Part shown: piece after piece, positions 31,525 through 44,257 of the stretch
Position numbering within the stretch: position 1 is the first letter of the stretch
Layout of the letters: each line of letters begins with the position of its first letter
DNA from: Heloderma charlesbogerti
Taxonomy: Eukaryota > Chordata > Lepidosauria > Squamata > Helodermatidae
Assembly (NCBI GenBank): GCA_026122225.1
Contig: JANEZZ010002064.1
Location: forward strand, 806,001-870,000
Length of the DNA: 64,000 nucleotides
Reading direction: 5' to 3'
Notes under the pieces: model-generated
Told to the model about the DNA's origin: nothing
Database searches by the model: none
Seen by the model: the letters and a program-made list of their open reading frames with translations, nothing else
Translations under genes and position numbers: made by a program

Positions 31525-32825
31525 AATAATATTATGGGTTGGATTCAATGCTCACACAACAGAACTTCCCCATCCTCTGTCGCACACACACCCCGTCCAC
31601 ACCCCAAATCTGCTCTGGGGAGTCCTCCAACCTTCTGGAGCAGATATGAGGGGATGTGTGGGGGGGTATAGGGGGCAGGGAAAAATCCATTCCACTAACA
31701 GTCCCCTCCTGCTAGTGGAATGCCACCACTGGATACAAGCCTATGATAATACAGTAACTTGGAGGTTACAAAAACCCTTGGTGCAGAAAAAAAAAGGCTC
31801 CATGTGCGACTGACCAAGTGAGAATATCCAGGAATGTTTGTGGGGCTGGAGAAGTGAAGGTGCTTTGGGGAGCCAGAGGCATCAAGGCAGCGATGCAAAA
31901 AGGAGGCGCATCTCTCCTCCCCTCTGCAAAGGAGAATGAGGTCTGCGATCAGACACGCATGGTTGCAGATGTGCTCTGAGAATGGCCGCCACTATGGCTC
32001 CAGTTTGTGTATATAAAACCTCTGTGTGACTGTCCGTTCCTGAAAGACCAGCCTGCTTCTCCAGAGGGACTGCAAGGATGCAGATCCATGAAACACAACA
32101 TATAAGGGATGGAACGTTAGCATCACTTATGGGCTTCAGCCAGTTGTAACTTTGTGATAAGGCTGATGGAAAGAAGGAAGCAGGGCAGCTGGTGACAAAT
32201 GTAATGCTGAGTAAAATCCCACTGGAGGCAGCAGGACAAAGAGGCTTTTATCCTCCTTGTGGTGGGAGGTGTATCCCAGCCTTGAACTAATCATCTCGTC
32301 CGTCTTCCTGGAGCTGGCAGAAAAGGGCTTCTTTCCTAGGCTGCGCTAACAAATCAGCCTTTGAGCTCTGCAATGATTGTCCAGCTACAGGTTTGGGGCT
32401 TGCCTTTTTTTCCCCTTTTCTTACTAAGCAGCAATTCACTCCCTCGCAGAGTAACTGCCAGGCATACTCTTATCAGCTACATAAAGGAGGTTTTAAAAAA
32501 ACCAAACTCCCTGGAGTTGGAGAACAAGGAGCTGGGCCAGTTTGGTCCTTGAACATCTGCACCTGCATGGCAAGGTGGTCCCCAGCGGAGAGTTTCCTCA
32601 CAAACGTCTGCATTGCACAGAAAGAAGCACCAAGGCCATGTCAAGAAGACTCTAACCTGGTATCCCTTCCCACCCAAAGGGAGAAAAATGTGTATGGGCT
32701 TTACAGCATGACGGCAAGACAGGTCCCTGAGCAAATCTAAAATTCAACACGGGGAAAGCAACAGAAAGATGGGAGGACAATGGAAGGAGGCATCAACATG
32801 ATTTCAGTTCAGTTGCAGATACTTA
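31525..32825. other. MYL9: MYL9 intron 1 stretch, unrecognised
   Basis: No convincing coding frame or repeat. The sequence is less repetitive than its neighbours, so any conserved intronic enhancer of MYL9 could lie here, but I see no diagnostic motif. Confidence 0.3.
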
Positions 32826-32828
32826 GGC

Positions 32829-32950
32829 CAGCTTTCCATAACTTGGTGCCTACCAGATGTGTTGGACCATTACTCCCATCATCCCTAGCTAGCACAGTGA
32901 TGGGAGCTGTAGTCTAACACATCTGGAGGGCACCAGGTTGGGGAAGGCTG
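32829..32950. mobile_element. Short hAT-like palindromic MITE
   Basis: Nearly complete: ends 'cagctttccataacttgg' and 'ccaggttggggaaggctg', arms 'agatgtgttggaccattac' and 'gtagtctaacacatctgga'. The flanking 8-mers do not match well. Confidence 0.75.
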
Positions 32951-33247
32951 GTCTGCACTGACTGTAGCACCAGCCCTAACATTAGGCAGAGCAAGGCAGT
33001 TCTGTGCAAACATATAAAGCATTGGAAATATTGTATTTATTTTGTTTTCAAAAGATCAGCCAGCCAGCCATAAAGTGGATTTTTAAAAGGCTGGATTAAA
33101 CAAAAAACACAAGAAATACTTATTTCAAAACATCCAGTGAACTATTGTGAATTCCATCACAATAGTTGTCCATTCTTCTCACTCATGGGGAGCCCTGAAT
33201 AGTTGTTACATCGTGTCTTGCAAATGCCAATTAAGCTTGACAGTGAC

Positions 33248-33603
33248 CTGGTTCGCACAATCACCGCAGCCCGCTGTGGCTTACTTAATCCACAGTGGGT
33301 TGTGGCGTGTGCCGATGGCCAGTTTGAATATTCATCGCCCAGTGGGGGTTGCCATGGTTTGTCATGTTGTCTGAACCCGGGCGGCAGAGGTTTGGGGGTT
33401 AAACAACCCATAAATAAACCTACAACAGACCATGAGTTATTTAAGTCTCACACAATCCCTGCCGCCCAGGTTCGGATGACACCACCAATTATGACAACCC
33501 TGCGCTGGGGGGTTGAATAATCAAAATGGTCACTAACATGCACTGCAACCCACCGTGGGTTAAATAAGCCATGTTGGGCTGCGGTGATTGTGTGAATCAG
33601 CCC
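33248..33603. mobile_element. GGGCTG-terminus inverted-repeat element, copy 3
   Basis: Ends 'ctggttcgcacaatcaccgc' and 'gcggtgattgtgtgaatcag', followed by CCC. It is a long imperfect palindrome with 'cccaggttcggatgac' and 'gttgtctgaacccgggcgg' as inner arms. No coding frame. Confidence 0.75.
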
Positions 33604-33649
33604 AATTCCTGGCGTAAACTAACACAAGATATGTTCCAGCATGGCTACT

Positions 33650-33958
33650 TAGGTATCATCCAAAAAAGAGGAAATGCACCAGCAAAATAGAGGATAGAGA
33701 TTTGCCTAAAATGTGCATGTGCTACTTTATAGGTATTCATGCAAATTTAGGAATAGTTACTACAATTTAAATACACAGTGGGGAAGACTCTGACCTGTGT
33801 GCCTGCCTGCTGAGTCTGCTGTCCAGATGTTATGTATTGATGGGCAACTCCAAGACTCCCCCTCCCTTTTATGGTTTTTTCTCTTTAAACCACACTTGGA
33901 CTGGACAGCCTTTCAAATAGAGGACTGTCCTCTACAAAGTGGGACATATGGCCACCCA
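33650..33958. mobile_element. TAGGGTGGCC-terminus element, copy 2 (left end decayed)
   Basis: It shares 'aaaaaagaggaaatgcacc', 'atttaaatacacagtgggga' and 'ttcaaatagaggactgtcct' with the other copies and ends 'atggccaccc'. Confidence 0.65.
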
Positions 33959-33959
33959 T

Positions 33960-35110
33960 GCCTGTCCAGTCTTCCTCTTCTCCTGATAAACCAGGAGCCT
34001 CTAATCCTTATTAACAAGATGCAGTAGCTCAAGGAAAGAGCACAGATCCAAATGCCGCTCTTGGCCTGGCTAGACAAAGGGTGTAGGGGAGGGGAATGGA
34101 ATGTTTGGAATCTGCTAGGAACAGATAACTAATTTCCTGCTTATTTCTGAGTAGGCCTGGAGCCTCTGTCTTATTTGTGAGCCTGTCTTTGTGCAAATAA
34201 AATCAAAGAAAGCTGATTCAGTAAGGGTTGTTCAATTCAGTGAGGGTTGTTCATTCAGAGGGGAGCCTCTCCTGGTGGGCTTTTCCCTTCCGCTCCCTAA
34301 TGTGGGCTCCTGTGCCTTTAACAACTCCTTGGCAGGCAGACACTGAGCAGGAGAAGCTTTCCTTATGACTGTAGCCTCTTGTTGCTGCACCTCTTGAATT
34401 TCCTGGGCAACTCGCCTTCCCCAATTTCAGACCTATTTGCAAAGACATTAAGCTTGTGTGAGCCATGGGAGAAGCTGTTGGAAGTCTCACATGGCAGCTC
34501 CCCCTACTTTGACAATGACAAGTTTTTCTTGTGCTCATCTGAACAATCATAGTAGGAATTATATAGTGGCCTACCTCACAGGTTTGTTGTGAGGGTCAAC
34601 TAGACTTTGGTGAACTATGGTATATTATGAGGCCCAGCCTGGTGAAGCTACCTTCAATTATACTGCTAAAATGAAGAAAATCTCATAATGTACCATAGTT
34701 CACTGGGCCTACTTTCAGTGTATCATACTTCACTGTTGCTTTCAAAGGGGCAAAATCTTTTGTCATGATGACGTAAACCTCCTCATCCCATCAGGATGTA
34801 ATATTATTATTGCTATAAGCTTAGAAGTGGATTCCCATATCACCTTGGATTGTATTCACATTATGAAATTTTGATTTGTTTACCAAACTCTATGATGCAG
34901 TTTAAGATTGTCATTTTAGTTAGGCAATTCAAAATTAAATTATATAATAAAATTAAATTATATAATAAATAATTTTATTATTAAATGTAATATTTATAAA
35001 ATATTGGGTGGGGGAGCAAATGTTAAGGCAGCAAATGTTAAATGTTCCAAATGATGTTTCCGAAAGTTGAAAGAACAAAACATATTAGGGTATTTATACA
35101 GAAGCGATTT
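33960..35110. other. MYL9: MYL9 intron 1 stretch, mostly unrecognised
   Basis: It includes a tRNA-SINE fragment ('gcctacctcacaggtttgtt') near 34568, and an A+T-rich tandem stretch at 34925-35005 built on 'aaattaaattatataataa'. At 34608-34745, 'gtgaactatggtatattatg' and 'cataatgtaccatagttcac' form an inverted pair. Confidence 0.4.
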
Positions 35111-35114
35111 CCAG

Positions 35115-35200
35115 AGGGATAGCTGTGTTGTTTTGCTGCAACTCAGACTAAGAGTCTCGTGGCACCTTAAAAACCACTACACCACTGGATTCACTGCGCA
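35115..35200 (-). repeat. Dispersed repeat 3' end (minus orientation)
   Basis: 'gctgtgttgttttgctgcaa', 'ctcagactaagagtctcgtg' and 'gcaccttaaaaaccactac' are the reverse complement of the family 3' end seen at 21130-21215. It lies about 120 bp upstream of MYL9 exon 2. Confidence 0.55.
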
Positions 35201-35237
35201 AGAAACCGAGGTGGGGAGGGAGGCAGAGAATTGCTGA

Positions 35238-36740
<1,503 letters not shown>

Positions 36741-36818
36741 GACCTAGTCTAAACATTCAGCTGAATGGGGTGGCAGCATGCTGAGGTGCTAGAGTGGATT
36801 CACCAAGACATAATGGCC

Positions 36819-36945
36819 AGATGCAATAGAGGACAGGGCTCCTGCACCTTTAATAGTTGGGTAAAAGAGGGAATATCAGCAGCTGTCGCTTCCCTCCTTT
36901 ACCCAACTATTAAAAGTGCAGGAGCCCAGTCCTCTATGGTATCCG
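36819..36945. mobile_element. ~127-bp palindrome
   Basis: The arms, each over 50 bases, include 'agggctcctgcacctttaat' with 'agttgggtaaaagagggaa' on the left and their mirror images on the right, around a centre 'tatcagcagctgtcgc'. It probably belongs to another short inverted-repeat transposon family; looser matches to 'ggctcctgtgccttt' occur near 34307 and 46846. Confidence 0.75.
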
Positions 36946-37018
36946 GTCGCTTTACCTGCACAGCAGGGGAAATAGTATTTTTGAATGATCCTCTACGTTA
37001 AGAACTCCCTGCAAACAC

Positions 37019-37020
<2 letters not shown>

Positions 37021-37059
<39 letters not shown>
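37021..37059. repeat. (AC)n microsatellite
   Basis: An uninterrupted AC repeat of about 19 units in MYL9 intron 2. Confidence 0.95.
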
Positions 37060-37317
37060 TGGGCAAAGAGCTGGGTTGGAATATTTTGCCCTGAGGCGCT
37101 GTTTTTCTATTTGCAGGGAGGTGTTTTATATGGGGAAGCATTCAAAAGTTAGCCGAAAGTGGTAAAGTCCATCTGCCTCCTCATTTTGCTACACAGAAAG
37201 AGCCTCAGTCTCAGCCACCGCTGCCCTTTTACAAAATGGGGATAGTAACGCTGGCCTACCTGACTGTCAGTTTTAACCCAGATAACCTATGTGAAGCATG
37301 CTTACATTCAAAATGGG

Positions 37318-37555
37318 CTCCTTATTTATTTACTGCTACATTTCTGTCCCACCTTTCCTCTGAGGAGTTCAAGGTGGCATATATGGTTTGTTCCTCCATG
37401 TTATCCTCGCAACAATGCTAGGCAGTAGGTTAGACTGAGTGACAGCGATTGGCCCAAGGTCACAGAATGCGTTTCCTGGCTGAGTGGGGGATTTGAACCT
37501 GGGTCTCCTCAGTCATAGTCTGACATGCAACCACTCCCCTACATTCACTCTGCTA
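37318..37555 (-). repeat. tRNA-derived SINE (minus orientation)
   Basis: 'tccttatttatttactgcta', 'cctttcctctgaggagttca', 'ttggcccaaggtcacagaat' and 'atttgaacctgggtctcctc' occur in the reverse order of the plus-strand SINE. Confidence 0.8.
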
Positions 37556-37847
37556 AGGATTATTATCATCCAAATGTTGTGTTTGTGAGAGGCTGAAAGA
37601 ACTGAGCCCAATGATAAAGAATGCCTTCCTCTAAGATTACACATACCTAGAGGCCTCCTAGAATCACACTTTGGTGCTTTAGTGAGGAGGGGGATGTGGG
37701 GGCATCATGTGCTGCCTCAGGCAGCCAAATGTCTTCGAAAACCCCTGGCTGCTTAAAACCCCTACTCTTTTAATACTTGTGGAGAAGAACAAATTTTGGC
37801 AGGGCCACATTTTTTCACCCCTTCCACCAACATTGGGCTGGATCCAG

Positions 37848-37965
37848 ACTTCGTCATTCTTAGAGTAGATCCACTGAAATCTATGGGATTTAGGTTTACC
37901 ATCCCATCCCATTGATTTCAATGAGTCTGATCTTAAGTATGTTGAAGTCTGGATCCAACACATTG
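37848..37965. mobile_element. Palindrome of the 'CTTAGAGTAGA' family
   Basis: 'ctggatccagacttcgtcat' and 'gttgaagtctggatccaaca' are mirror ends, with 'cttagagtagatccactgaa' and 'ttgatttcaatgagtctgat' inside. Confidence 0.7.
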
Positions 37966-38238
37966 CTTCTCAGCAACCCTGAAATAGTCCCTTTTTGCAG
38001 TACAGATGAATTGGGGACAAGCTAAGCAGGGATCATTGTACAGGGGTTCACGTTCACGTACCCAGCTATTAAAGACACGCTGAGAAAGTGGTAGGTTTCT
38101 TATATCTTTTTGTCGAGGCCTGATTCCTGGGTCAGTTTTTCAATGTATTTATCCCCCCGCCCCCCAAACCTATACTGACTGTTTCAGGTGGAATTTGTAC
38201 ATACTGAACCAGTCCTGTGAACAGTTTAATAAGGTCAT

Positions 38239-38586
38239 GGGGTGCCTCCAGATGGAGGGCTCCTAGTACTACCAATCAGAAGACATTGTGCAGCTTATAT
38301 TCCATCTTTTGTTTCTTTAAGGCGCAATCCTATGCATGTTTAGACAGAAAAAAAGGCCTACAACTCCCAGCATGCCCCAGCCAGCCATGCTGGCTGGGGC
38401 ATGCTGGGAGTTGTAGGCCTTTTATTTCTGCACTTTTAATGGATTATCTGCAGTAAGAGAAAAGACAGAAGAAGCAGTGGGAAAACATAGTTACAAGTTG
38501 AAGATGTCATCTGGTCACCACCACCCCTAGACGTCTGTGAATGAAGCAGAGAGATGGCACCATAAAAACCTCTTCTGAAAGCACTC
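38239..38586. mobile_element. GGGTGCTT-terminus element interrupted by a palindrome
   Basis: Ends 'ggggtgcctccagatggagg' and 'cctcttctgaaagcactc' are inverted. Interior blocks 'catcttttgtttctttaa' and 'aaagacagaagaagcagtgg' match the copy at 44029-44257. The palindrome 38321-38433 splits it. Confidence 0.75.
38321..38433. mobile_element. TTTAGACAGAAA palindrome inserted in another element
   Basis: 'ggcgcaatcctatgcatg', 'gcctacaactcccagcatgc' and a central 'cagccagccatgctggctgg' form a near-perfect hairpin; the extreme right end is lost. TTTAA occurs on both sides (38316-38320 and 38435-38439), containing the TTA target. Confidence 0.8.
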
Positions 38587-38611
38587 TTACAGCACAAAAG
38601 TATTATAGCAG

Positions 38612-38693
38612 CCATCCCCCAACCTCGTGCCCTCCAGATGTGTTGGACTACAACTCCCAGCATGCCGCAACCAGCCAAGATGGGGGAAGGCTG
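38612..38693. mobile_element. Short hAT-like MITE, centrally deleted
   Basis: Ends 'cagccatcccccaacctcg' and 'agatgggggaaggctg'. The flanks TATTATAG and TGTTATAT agree at six of eight positions. Confidence 0.7.
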
Positions 38694-38987
38694 TGTTATA
38701 TCATGTTTAAACAATTGCACTTGTACGGATGACCACTAGAGGGCATTCAGCTATACTCTTTTGTAGATAGAAGTTTATAGGGTTTTTTCCCTGGATTAAT
38801 GTTGCGCTGATTGAGCAATTCAGAAGTAGTTCATCCAGAAATGAGGATCCTGCAGCCATGGACGCATGCAGCAGTAACCTTGAGCAGTGTGGGATTGCCT
38901 CCCATTTTATTACAAAGTCATACTGACTTTCCAATACTTTTCCACCTGATTGTTTGCTTTGCATTCTGACTAATCATGGGAGAGAGC

Positions 38988-39386
38988 AATCCTATGGCGG
39001 CTAGAGGGCCATAGGACATCGTGTTATCCGGGAACTGACCTCGGAGCCTGCACTCCCCCCACTTCCATGCTGCCTCAGAGGCAGCGCGGAACAGCCCCAT
39101 CCTCCACTCTCGCAAGAGGAGCACGGAGTGGCCGAAAAGGGGCGTGGGTGGGGGCGTTCCGGGGCGGGGAGGGCGGAACTGCCTGCACGACACATCCTAT
39201 GTGTCGTACACCCAACCTTCTTCCCCGCTCCATGCTCCCGCAGCTAGACAGCTGCAATTGGCCAATACACACACTGTCTAGCCAAAAATGCAGGGCAGGA
39301 GAAGTGCGGAGGGAACAATCCCCTCCGTGCTTCTCCTGTTGCCTCAGACTTCAGAGGCGGCCACCTATCGGGATAGGATTGTGCCC
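38988..39386. mobile_element. CpG-rich ~400-bp element, copy 4
   Basis: 'gagcaatcctatggcggc' on the left mirrors 'gggataggattgtgccc' on the right, which is followed by TTA. The left boundary is blurred. The interior carries 'cggaacagccccatcctcc' and 'gcgtgggtgggggcgttcc'. Confidence 0.75.
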
Positions 39387-39712
39387 TTAGTCTCCTAAGC
39401 CATGTCCCCAGGATCTGGTTTTATGGGCGATTTATGGGAAACTGTCCCTTACATGAGGAAAGGGGCCATTCACCTTTGTTTGTGAGGACAAGTCACAGGG
39501 GCATTTTATTGCTTTAGCTTAGCTGGGCTACAATGTAATGTTTATATTCTGGTTTCTCTTGGTAGAAAGCCTTCACACTGCTAGGGTATAGTCAAGCCAG
39601 CTGACCAGAACCGAAGATGCTATAACTGCTTTTGGTCACTTCCCATCATTGTAATTCTTAGGGAGGAATTATATTATCGAATGACCCTCTCTTGTAATCA
39701 AATACTAATTTA

Positions 39713-39802
39713 GGCTGCAATCCTATACCCATTTACCTGGGAGTAAGCCCCACTTAAGTAAATGGGACTTACTTTTGAGTAAACATGTATAGGATGACAC
39801 TG
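39713..39802. mobile_element. 90-bp palindrome with TTA duplication
   Basis: 'ggctgcaatcctataccc' and 'catgtataggatgacactg' are mirror ends around 'taagccccacttaagtaaat'. TTA at 39710-39712 and 39803-39805. Confidence 0.8.
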
Positions 39803-40034
39803 TTAGGGCTTTGCATAGACTCAGTGCAAGGCATTAATCTTTGTTCTAGAGATGCCAGAAGGTTTGAACAATAGTTTGGGTTACAGTCAGAATGGCAGTG
39901 AAGTTTGAAAAGTACAGAAATGGAAAGGCTCAAAGATGATATGTTTCAGGCAAATGTCTGTGGACATTCACATGATCTTGGGGATCAATTTTATATGATC
40001 TTGGGTTCCCCCACCATACACTCTGTGACACACA

Positions 40035-40160
40035 CAGGCAATCTGGGGCCCTCCAGATTTCTGGACTACAACTCCCATAATTCCCAACCATGGGCTATGC
40101 TGGCTAGGGCTGATGGGAGTTGTAGTACAAAACATCTGGAGAACACCAGGGTTCCTATGC
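40035..40160. mobile_element. Short hAT-like palindromic MITE
   Basis: 'gggccctccagatttctgga' and 'gtacaaaacatctggagaac' form the arms around 'aaccatgggctatgctggct'. Confidence 0.7.
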
Positions 40161-40404
40161 CTGCTCTGGGATAACTGTCACAACCAGAGAAAGGATACTG
40201 AGTGAAGTAGCTCTGCAGCCTCCAAATAATATCTCTTGGAGCCCCCCCCCCCGGCCCTCAAAATTGAATATGGTTTACACTGAAGATCTGGCTGATATAT
40301 TTAATGACAGAAATGATTCCCCCGCCCCCAATACACACACACACTATGTCAAATTATCCTGAGTTTGTGTTTTTCCTTCTGTGCCAAAATGAGCTGCTAT
40401 CATA

Positions 40405-40600
40405 GGACTGGATCTAGACTAAATTAGCAGAAGACTTAAATTAGGTCTTGACTAACATATCCCATGGAGTTCAATGGGACCTATGTTCAACTAAATCTAT
40501 ACACACTTACCTGGGAGTAAGTCTCGTTGAAGTCAGTTGGGCTTACATCTGAGGAGATTCATATAGGAATGCACGGTTAGACTGGATCCAATCCATAGTA
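40405..40600. mobile_element. Palindromic repeat sequence, two families overlapping
   Basis: A 'ctggatctagac' / 'ctggatccaatcc' pair encloses 'catggagttcaatgggacct' and an AATCCTA-type segment ('acacttacctgggagtaagt'). Confidence 0.5.
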
Positions 40601-40838
40601 TGTAGAAACGTGTTGGAGAATAAAGTTCCCCCCACCCCCTTGTGCTGGTTAATGTTACTGGTTACTTTTGTCCCAGGGCTGTGTGCAACTAGTGAGCAAA
40701 TGATGGTCCTGTATTTTGGTAGGAGGGTTCATGTGTGGGTAGAATGTAAACTATGTGCACTTCCCAATTTCCAGCGGGTCACCTTGCTAGTTGCTGGGAT
40801 TCTTGGTCTGATCCTGCAAAGTACTTCTTACATTTTTA

Positions 40839-41267
40839 GGGAGCAATCCTACCAGGATAGGTGGTTGCCTCTGAACTCGGAGGTGACCACCTATCCAGTA
40901 CAGGGCAGGAGAAGCGTGGAGGGGATCGTCCTCTCCGCGCTTCAGCCGCCCTGCATTTGCGGCTCTGCTGTCTAGCCATGGGAAAGCAGAGCGGGGGAAG
41001 TGGCTGCCAGACGACACTTCGGATGTGTTGTACCGGCATTTCCGCCTTCCCAGCCCCGGAACACCCCGGGAACGCCCCGTGTTCGCTGTTCCATGCTCCT
41101 TTTCGGAGTGCGGGGCCATTCCGTGCTGCCTATGAGGCAGCATGGGAGAGGGGGAAGGTTGGTTCTTAGGGTACCAACCTCGGAGCGCGGGCTCCAAGGT
41201 TGGTTCCCGGAAACTGACGTATCCTATGGCTGCCTAGCAGCTGGCTAGCGGCCATAGGATTGTGCCC
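40839..41267. mobile_element. CpG-rich 429-bp element with TTA duplication, copy 5
   Basis: TTA flanks both sides (40836-40838 and 41268-41270). Left terminus 'gggagcaatcctaccagg', right terminus 'ggccataggattgtgccc'. It is the longest copy and has an internal small duplication around 'aaggttggttc' (41155 and 41197). No coding capacity is recognisable. Confidence 0.85.
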
Positions 41268-41270
41268 TTA

Positions 41271-42145
41271 AACAACTTGGGAGTACTTAACACCGATTAG
41301 TTATATCTTAACTGTTGAAAAGTCCTGAGCATGTAAGGTTTGTAAACTTAGAACACCGTGGTGAAGCAATGTGGACTGTAATAAACCACGTGGGACCTGC
41401 CACAAACTGTTGAAGAGGGGAGTTGCTCCTGGTCAGGGTTCCAATCAGCCAGGCTTTTTTGGATCCCTTCCAACTCTATAATTAATTGTACTTCTGTATT
41501 GAATTAAGGCTTCAAGAGGATTCAGAAGTAAATTTAGGAAGTTAGAGGGGATGCCTTCTATAGGAAACATACAGGTACCCATATTCACACACACACACAC
41601 ACCATTTCCAGGGAAAAGCCTGGTGGGGATGATTTTCAGCAGAAACCCTACCCATGTAGGCATTTTGCAGTAGGCTGCACTCTGTAGCTGCATTTTGTTA
41701 AATCAACATCAACAAAACTGTATGTGAGTGTGTGTGCACGGAAACGACACATAATACAACATCATGCAGCTTGGCTAAATGTGGAGGTGATCACAGAAAA
41801 GGTGTCTGTAGAGAAAAGGAGTCCAAGTGACTCAAACAAATCAATCAAACCATGTGCTAGAGAAGGGGGGAACACACACCAAAACAGCGCAAATACAGTA
41901 GTTCTGGGACAGAAGCATTCATCAGTAACACTCAGCAGAAAAGCAGTCAGTCTCCCAACACATTTTTGCAGATTAAGGTAGCAGCCCTTTTTGTCACAGA
42001 AGAGAAATACATACCTTGGGATCCCCAGCCAATAAAACTTCAATTCAGTAGTATGTTTCTATTCTAGGGTTATAATAAGGAACTCTAATAGTTAGGGACA
42101 GTTCTCTAGTCACAGAAAGAGAAGGTAATACAAGGAGGTCTCCAG
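41271..42145. other. MYL9: MYL9 intron 2 stretch, unrecognised
   Basis: Contains a short (AC)n run at 41589-41602 and otherwise nothing I can assign. Confidence 0.35.
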
Positions 42146-42149
42146 CAGC

Positions 42150-42292
42150 CTTCTCCAAACCAGTGCCACTCCAGATGTGTCGGACTTCAACCCCCATCCA
42201 CCCCAGTCAGCATGGCCAGTGGTCAGGAATTCTGGGAGTTGCAGTCCAAAACATCAGGATGGCACCAGATTGGGGGAGGCCAGGCCGGGCAC
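42150..42292. mobile_element. Short hAT-like palindromic MITE
   Basis: 'cagccttctccaaaccagtg' and 'ggcaccagattgggggaggc' are the ends. It stops about 40 bp upstream of the MYL9 exon 3 acceptor. Confidence 0.7.
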
Positions 42293-42332
42293 TGAAATGT
42301 GGATTAATCTCTCCACCGGCTGCATCTTTCAG

Positions 42333-42494
42333 GGAAGAATCCCACTGATGAGTACTTGGAGGGCATGATGAGTGAAGCACCTGGGCCCATCAACTTCACC
42401 ATGTTCCTCACCATGTTTGGAGAAAAGCTGAATGGCACCGATCCGGAGGATGTCATCCGCAATGCTTTTGCCTGCTTTGATGAGGAGGCTACAG
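42333..42494 (+). CDS. MYL9: MYL9 coding exon 2 (gene exon 3)
   Basis: The 162-bp exon follows a CTTTCAG acceptor and ends at GTATGT (42495). It supplies the last two bases of Gly62 through the first base of Gly116, beginning [18 protein letters not shown] and ending ACFDEEATG. This is the linker and the second, degenerate EF-hand region of the regulatory light chain. [13 protein letters not shown] is the MYL9 form, distinct from the MYL12 paralogues as I recall them. Both junctions are phase 1, matching its neighbours, and the joined frame has no stop. Confidence 0.97.
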
Positions 42495-42903
42495 GTATGT
42501 TTTGTGCGGATCATCTCTTTATTGCAACAGGAAATTCTGAGTTAAGCTGGGTCTGAGAGCCAGGAAGAAGGCAGCTGACTAGGATTTTTTCTTTTCCCTT
42601 TAATTCCGCCCCTTTCTCTCCTCTACTGTCCGTTTCAGTTGTATGCTCCTCAGGGCAGGGACCTTGGCTATTTGTCATGACAATTATATATTAAACAATG
42701 GTGGGATTTTTCAGCAGTAAATATAATCTAAAAAACTGATCCTGTATGAGTTTCACATCTGTTTACAGGCATATCCAGCAGTATATTTATTTGGGTGTTA
42801 TAGACAGGTGTGAAGTACCTATTTGGCCCTATGTTATTGTGCATTTTCTCTGAAACATCCAAAATGGGTCACGTTCAGGCTGGGATACTAGGTTAAATCA
42901 AGC

Positions 42904-42998
42904 TAGACTGGCCTTCACCCTGGTGCCCTCCACTGGCTGAGGATGATTGAAGTTGTAGTCCAACACATCCGGAGGGCACCACAATCGGGAAGGCTGGA
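42904..42998. mobile_element. Short hAT-like MITE in MYL9 intron 3
   Basis: 'ctggccttcaccctggtgcc' on the left and 'ggcaccacaatcgggaaggc' on the right, with a shortened centre. Confidence 0.65.
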
Positions 42999-43256
42999 GG
43001 TTTCTCACGTTCTCCTTATCTTGGGGTAAATGGTATTGAAACACTTTAGTGAAAAGGATTCCAGGTAACTGGAGCCCTGTTTTCAAAGCAAAATGTACCT
43101 GCTAGGTCAGACATAGGACACATGACAGTGGGGAATTCTTCATAGCATGCAACATGTGCCACCTCACCTTATCTCATGGTAGGGCACCCTCCACTAATGT
43201 ACACTTTTGGGTTTGGTATTCCCCAACCGCCTCTCTGCCACTCATCCCCAATGCAG

Positions 43257-43429
43257 GTTTCATTCATGAAGACCATCTGCGTGAGCTGCTCACCACCATG
43301 GGAGACCGGTTCACAGACGAGGAAGTTGACGAGATGTATCGAGAAGCCCCCATTGACAAGAAAGGCAACTTCAACTATGTGGAATTCACCCGTATCCTGA
43401 AGCATGGAGCCAGAGACAAAGATGATTAA
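43257..43429 (+). CDS. MYL9: MYL9 coding exon 3 (gene exon 4), C-terminus
   Basis: After an ATGCAG acceptor the exon completes Gly116 and runs from [20 protein letters not shown] to a TAA at 43427-43429, finishing the 172-residue protein (the usual length for the family). It contains EF-hand-like regions 3 and 4, which do not bind calcium in regulatory light chains. FIHEDHL is diagnostic of MYL9. The C-terminus reads KHGARDKDD; the human form as I recall it has Lys where this has Arg. The three coding exons total 519 bp with all junctions in phase. Confidence 0.97.
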
Positions 43430-44257
43430 GATAAAGAGAGATCCTGATGTCCGGTTGCTCCTGTTCTATGTCCTGATCCCCTTGCTCCTCCTTGAAGTTT
43501 CCCTGGTGCCATGGTCACCCAGAGAGGGATATGCTTTGAAATATTTCAGCAGAGCTAGCCCAGATCTAAACAAAGAATAAGCTTGTTGTATGTTCACATG
43601 CACGCACATGGATCCTTTATTAAGCTACTCCTTGATTCTGTAGGTCTCATGGAGTAAGGTACTCATAACCTCCCCTTTTCAAACAGTCTAAATTGCAAAT
43701 GTTGTTTGCAGAGGGAGGGAAAAGGCACACTGAGGACACCTCCAACTATCTGACCCTGTACATCTATTTCATACAACCACCCAGGATTGGATCTAATGTA
43801 ATCTAAGGGGGCCTAGTGAGATTGTCATGTGAAGTCTTTTATCCAAACAACTGCTGCCTCTGTTGTTGCCAGTATTTATCATGTACAGAGACCACTTTTA
43901 AACTTGTAAAATGACGTATAATCTTTATGGTTTTTATCACCACCACAACCTTGTGAGGTAAGGCACTATTGTTCCCATTTTATTGACAGGAAGCTGAGAC
44001 AGACACAAGCCCAGGGACCACACTGTAAGGGTGCTTCCAGAGGGAGGGCTCTTAGCACTGCCAGTCAAAAGGCATTGTGCACCTATTCTGTCTTTTCCTC
44101 CTTAACAGATTTTTTTTAATGTAAGGAAAAAGACAGAAGAAGCCGTGGAAAAACGCAGGAGGGTTACAAATGGTAGGTGGCAGTGTCTGGACTCCCCGTA
44201 AAATTCTGCATTTGAGGCTGCGCGATTGCAGAATAAAAGCCTCATCTGAAAGCACCC
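43430..44257 (+). other. MYL9: MYL9 3' UTR (end uncertain)
   Basis: No canonical AATAAA occurs soon after the stop; there is an AATAAG near 43575. The first AATAAA is at 44232-44237, inside the inserted element at 44029-44257, and the next is near 45063. The 3' end of the transcript therefore cannot be fixed. Confidence 0.4.
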
